37,149 bases of DNA from a virus. Location of the stretch: positions 1 through 37,149 of IMG/VR virus record IMGVR_UViG_3300044910_000145. One strand, 5' to 3'. The notes under the pieces are model-generated. The model did no database searches and was not told the origin of the DNA. It worked only from the letters and a program-made list of their open reading frames with translations. This document shows positions 34,926-37,149 of the stretch, in pieces (within the stretch, counting starts at the first letter, position 1; every line of letters begins with the position of its first letter). The translations under genes were made by a program, and so were the position numbers.

Positions 34926-35158
34926 GCGAGTATCAAGAAAGAGCCAAGGGGTGCAAGTGCTGCACAAAGCACGTTCCTTTGCCAACTACACTAAAAAATT
35001 ACAATAATAATATTTTGTGTCCAACTACATACTATAATGTAATTGAGTATAAAAGAATATGGGACTCTTATGGCTCTAGGCCAGCTGGTAGCATTAGGAA
35101 ACATTTTTCTGAATATGTTCAGCAGATAGTAGAGTCTTCTATTGACACTCAGCACTAA
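34922..35158 (+). CDS. small Cys-rich protein after terminase
   Basis: 78 residues, ATGA overlap with terL. N-terminal GCKCCTKHVPLP (C11, C13, C14, H17) and a further C ahead of PTTYY suggest metal binding; the rest is helical and basic. Similar short zinc proteins after terL are common in actinophages, with unknown role. Its 3' end carries the tRNA promoter. Confidence 0.6.
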   Translation: MSEYQERAKGCKCCTKHVPLPTTLKNYNNNILCPTTYYNVIEYKRIWDSYGSRPAGSIRKHFSEYVQQIVESSIDTQH

Positions 35159-35169
35159 TATAGTACAAT
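35142..35169 (+). promoter_or_regulatory. tRNA promoter
   Basis: Perfect TTGACA (35142-35147), 16-base spacer, TACAAT (35164-35169). RNA would start near 35176, right at the mature tRNA 5' end. Same boxes as the promoter at 18937. Confidence 0.75.
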
Positions 35170-35178
35170 TAAGCATAG

Positions 35179-35252
35179 GTGCCAATAGCTTAGTTGGTTA
35201 AAGCCCCGAACTCATAATTCGGTAATCGTAGGTTCAAGTCCTACTTGGCACA
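35179..35252 (+). tRNA. tRNA with CAT anticodon, probably Ile2 (reads AUA)
   Basis: Complete cloverleaf: 7-bp acceptor (GTGCCAA with TTGGCAC), 4-bp D stem, anticodon stem CCGAA/TTCGG with loop CTCATAA (anticodon 35213-35215), perfect T stem with loop TTCAAGT; discriminator A, no CCA encoded. CAT could mean Met, fMet or the lysidine-modified Ile tRNA. The T-arm phrase GGTTCAAGTCC resembles tRNA-Ile2 more than elongator Met, and AUA codons are frequent in this phage. The assignment to Ile2 is inference. Confidence 0.93.
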
Positions 35253-35274
35253 CAATGTTTTAAAGGAGAAAAAG

Positions 35275-35997
35275 ATGAAAAAAGTAGTAATAGGAGACTC
35301 TCATACCTCCAAGCTAAGCTATAATCTTCCAGACATGCATATTAAAAATAATCAAATGCATGATCACATATTATCTAAAACATTTCTAGTTCAATATTTA
35401 ACCAATAAAGATGGTGGTCAGCAAAAAATACATGATGAACTTACATATTATATAGAAAATGATATTAACATTACATTTTCAAGCCATCCAGGAAGATCAG
35501 CATATAATTTTAACTATGAAAAACATGAATATCTTAAAGACTTTAACAACTCTGAATCTTTGGTAATGCCTTGGCTAGGCTACATAGATGTAAAAAATTA
35601 TTTACCACAATCAGATAAATATAAGGGCGCAGACGAAGTTGCAGAGCATTATGTAAATAGCACTATCAAAAAGTTTGACAAAGCAAATATAGTTTTTATA
35701 GAGCCTATACCACAATTCATAACAATAGTAACTGCTAACTGGGGTAATTTTGCTGATGACCCAGCCATAGAGTTTGAGCAAAGACATGAGCAGCACCTTT
35801 TATTTGTAGAAGCGCTGCAAAAGTATTCAAGAAAAAATAACTTACCAGATCCTATAAATATTCGTGAGGTACTTGGGTGCGATATGATTGACAGCACTAT
35901 GCAGTATAAAAAGCCACTAAAGCTTTTACTTAACGATCATCTAATTGTTGACAAATATAGGCCAATATTACAATTTATTTTAGGCTATAAGGTCTAA
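35275..35997 (+). CDS. SGNH/GDSL-hydrolase-like protein
   Basis: 240 residues from ATG 35275 behind AAAGGAG (35262-35268); an earlier in-frame TTG lies within the tRNA and is rejected. The N-terminus MKKVVIGDSHTSK has the GDS block I with the nucleophile candidate S9. Near the C-terminus NDHL (H222) may be the catalytic His block, but the usual D-x-x-H spacing is absent. Blocks II and III are not clear. A sugar- or lipid-esterase role, or a non-catalytic SGNH fold, are both possible. It lies between two tRNA genes as cargo. Confidence 0.6.
   Translation: MKKVVIGDSHTSKLSYNLPDMHIKNNQMHDHILSKTFLVQYLTNKDGGQQKIHDELTYYIENDINITFSSHPGRSAYNFNYEKHEYLKDFNNSESLVMPWLGYIDVKNYLPQSDKYKGADEVAEHYVNSTIKKFDKANIVFIEPIPQFITIVTANWGNFADDPAIEFEQRHEQHLLFVEALQKYSRKNNLPDPINIREVLGCDMIDSTMQYKKPLKLLLNDHLIVDKYRPILQFILGYKV
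35948..35974 (+). promoter_or_regulatory. possible weak promoter before tRNA-Arg
   Basis: TTGACA (35948-35953), 15-base spacer, TACAAT (35969-35974), inside the end of the SGNH-like gene. The short spacer makes it doubtful, yet both boxes are good and the tRNA starts 30 bases further on. Confidence 0.35.
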
Positions 35998-36003
35998 AGT
36001 AAT

Positions 36004-36076
36004 GCCCTTGTAGCTCAGTGGATAGAGCAGCAGGTTTCTACCCTGCGTGTCGGAGGTTCGATTCCTTTCAGGGGTA
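36004..36076 (+). tRNA. tRNA-Arg (TCT)
   Basis: Cloverleaf with 7-bp acceptor (GCCCTTG with CAGGGGT, containing two G-U type pairs), perfect D stem GCTC/GAGC, perfect anticodon stem GCAGG/CCTGC with loop TTTCTAC (anticodon 36037-36039, TCT), and a T arm GGAGG TTCGATT CCTTT with two G-U pairs. Discriminator A, no CCA. It reads AGA/AGG, and AGA is the dominant Arg codon in the window. The G-U pairs suggest drift from a host tRNA. Confidence 0.9.
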
Positions 36077-36105
36077 CTAAATAAATTATGACAAGGAGAA
36101 TTAAA

Positions 36106-36804
36106 ATGTTAAATGTAGATGACGCAAAAGGCGTTGTTGTAGTTGCTGGAGCTAGCTATGGGTCTGGTAGGCAGACAGCCATTAGGTTTGCAGAAGAAGG
36201 ATTTAATGTAATTGCATTAGCAAGAACTGAATCTGCAATAAAAGATTTTCCCGATGAATATAAGGATAAAATAATTCCTTACAAGATAGACTTGTCAAAT
36301 AAGGAAGAGATAATGGAGTTTGGAAACTATGTTTCTGAAATGAATATATCTATACTTGTAAACGTTGCTGGAGGGGGAATAGAGTTTGTTCCAGTGGATC
36401 AGTCAAGAAGTAATAGTCTGGAAGAGTGTTTTGACATAAATGTATTTTATGTGTTTAATATGTCAAAAATATTAATACCAATATTTAAGAAAAATAAAAA
36501 GGGGCACATAATAAATATAACTTCTACAGCGGCAGATAACATTTTTCCAGGAAGCAATACATACTCTGCAGCTAAGAAAGCTAATTCTGTAATAACAGAG
36601 TCATTAAGATTTGAGTTACACCAAGACAACATCCGAGTAACAGAAATTGCACCAGGAACAATAAATGGTAGGCAATACAGAGAAGTTGCATTGTCTAGCT
36701 CAGATGTAGCTGAGGCAGTATTTTGGGTTTCTCAGCTACCAGAAACAGTTAATATAAATAAAATAAGTATGGCTCATACAAGAAGTATAGATAGGCCATG
36801 GTAA
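36106..36804 (+). CDS. short-chain dehydrogenase/reductase (SDR)
   Basis: 232 residues. ATG 36106 is chosen because AAGGAG (36093-36098) lies seven bases before it; an ATG at 36088 precedes that site. Classical SDR motifs: nucleotide-binding GASYGSG, NVAGGG, the catalytic Ser in NITSTAAD, and Y-x3-K in YSAAKKA. So it is a complete NAD(P)H-dependent oxidoreductase, slightly short at the C-terminus. Substrate unknown; it may modify a metabolite, sugar or lipid. Cargo gene, probably acquired from a bacterium. Confidence 0.88.
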   Translation: MLNVDDAKGVVVVAGASYGSGRQTAIRFAEEGFNVIALARTESAIKDFPDEYKDKIIPYKIDLSNKEEIMEFGNYVSEMNISILVNVAGGGIEFVPVDQSRSNSLEECFDINVFYVFNMSKILIPIFKKNKKGHIINITSTAADNIFPGSNTYSAAKKANSVITESLRFELHQDNIRVTEIAPGTINGRQYREVALSSSDVAEAVFWVSQLPETVNINKISMAHTRSIDRPW

Positions 36805-36814
36805 AGGGAGAAAA

Positions 36815-37149
36815 ATGTTTGAATATTATGTAAAAAAGGTAAGCAAGATTGTTGATGGAGACACAATAGATGTCGATATCGATCTTGGGTTTGATATTTC
36901 ATTTAGTTCAAGAGTTCGTCTGGCAGGCATAGATACTCCAGAAAGCAGAACGTCTGACAAGTTTGAGAAAGCCCTTGGTCTTGAGTCTAAGTCATACCTA
37001 AAGAATGCAATTGAATCTGCAAAAACAGTTGTAATTAAAACAGAAAAAATGGATTCTTCAGAAAAATATGGTCGAATTTTAGGATGGGTATTCCTAGACG
37101 GATCAAGTATATCAATTAATCAAAAAATGATAGATGATGGATATGCCTG
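36815..37149 (+). CDS. thermonuclease-like (SNase) protein, cut by the window end
   Basis: First 111 residues visible, ATG 36815 with AAGGGAG upstream. Staphylococcal-nuclease-type motifs are present: KIVDGDT (Asp ligand), RLAGIDTPE with the key Arg and Glu, and KYGR with the second catalytic Arg. No signal peptide, so it probably acts in the cell, perhaps breaking down host DNA or RNA. The C-terminus lies beyond the window. Confidence 0.87.
   Translation, partial: MFEYYVKKVSKIVDGDTIDVDIDLGFDISFSSRVRLAGIDTPESRTSDKFEKALGLESKSYLKNAIESAKTVVIKTEKMDSSEKYGRILGWVFLDGSSISINQKMIDDGYA

Noticed and set aside
1-37149. Integrase, attachment site, insertion sequence or reverse-transcriptase diversity element
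   Set aside because: Looked for on both strands; no matching motifs, terminal repeats or template/variable repeat pairs were seen.

Overview
The window is a contiguous piece of a tailed double-stranded DNA phage genome, visibly AT-rich. Every gene I can support is on the + strand and almost all are tightly packed, with TAATG/ATGA start-stop overlaps. Three features point to an actinobacterial host: leaderless genes whose ATG lies exactly six bases after a -10 box, two tRNA genes without an encoded CCA, and a DnaE polymerase with an intact PHP domain. AT richness together with tRNAs for AUA and AGA codons fits a low-GC actinobacterium, such as freshwater lineages, but the host is inferred and not shown.

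Region 1 (1-18.9 kb) is the tail module: probable major tail protein, strong terminator, promoter, a G/GT-type pair of tail assembly chaperones joined by a probable -1 frameshift, a giant 2992-residue tape measure protein with unusual inserted domains, a distal tail protein, a 1088-residue tail hub-like protein, two further tail-tip/fibre-base proteins, an S74-chaperone tail fibre and three small proteins, one of them lectin-like. A leaderless promoter at 14.25 kb may drive the fibre genes separately from the tail-core genes.

Region 2 (19.0-32.6 kb) is replication and recombination: metallophosphoesterase, small zinc proteins, HTH protein, possible helicase loader, DnaB-like helicase, DnaG-like primase, single-strand DNA-binding protein, DNA polymerase III alpha, RecA, a small nuclease-like protein, a 2-oxoglutarate/Fe(II) oxygenase, a Cas4/AddB-like Fe-S nuclease and a RuvC-like resolvase. 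Together these make a nearly complete phage replisome plus a recombination set. Promoters at about 18.94, 23.48, 24.26 and 27.97 kb divide it into transcription units.

Region 3 (32.6-37.15 kb) holds the terminase small and large subunits from a leaderless promoter, then a cargo stretch: tRNA with CAT anticodon, SGNH-like protein, tRNA-Arg(TCT), a short-chain dehydrogenase and a thermonuclease cut by the window end. Portal and capsid genes are expected beyond the right end or before the left end; lysis genes and an integrase are not seen. No gene-free stretch exceeds 300 bases. The larger gaps (1-114, 796-905, 18927-19019, 35159-35274) hold promoters, a terminator, a leader hairpin and a tRNA. 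The first 70 bases may carry the last codons of an upstream gene (frame open from base 2 to a TAA at 68-70), but this is too short to call.
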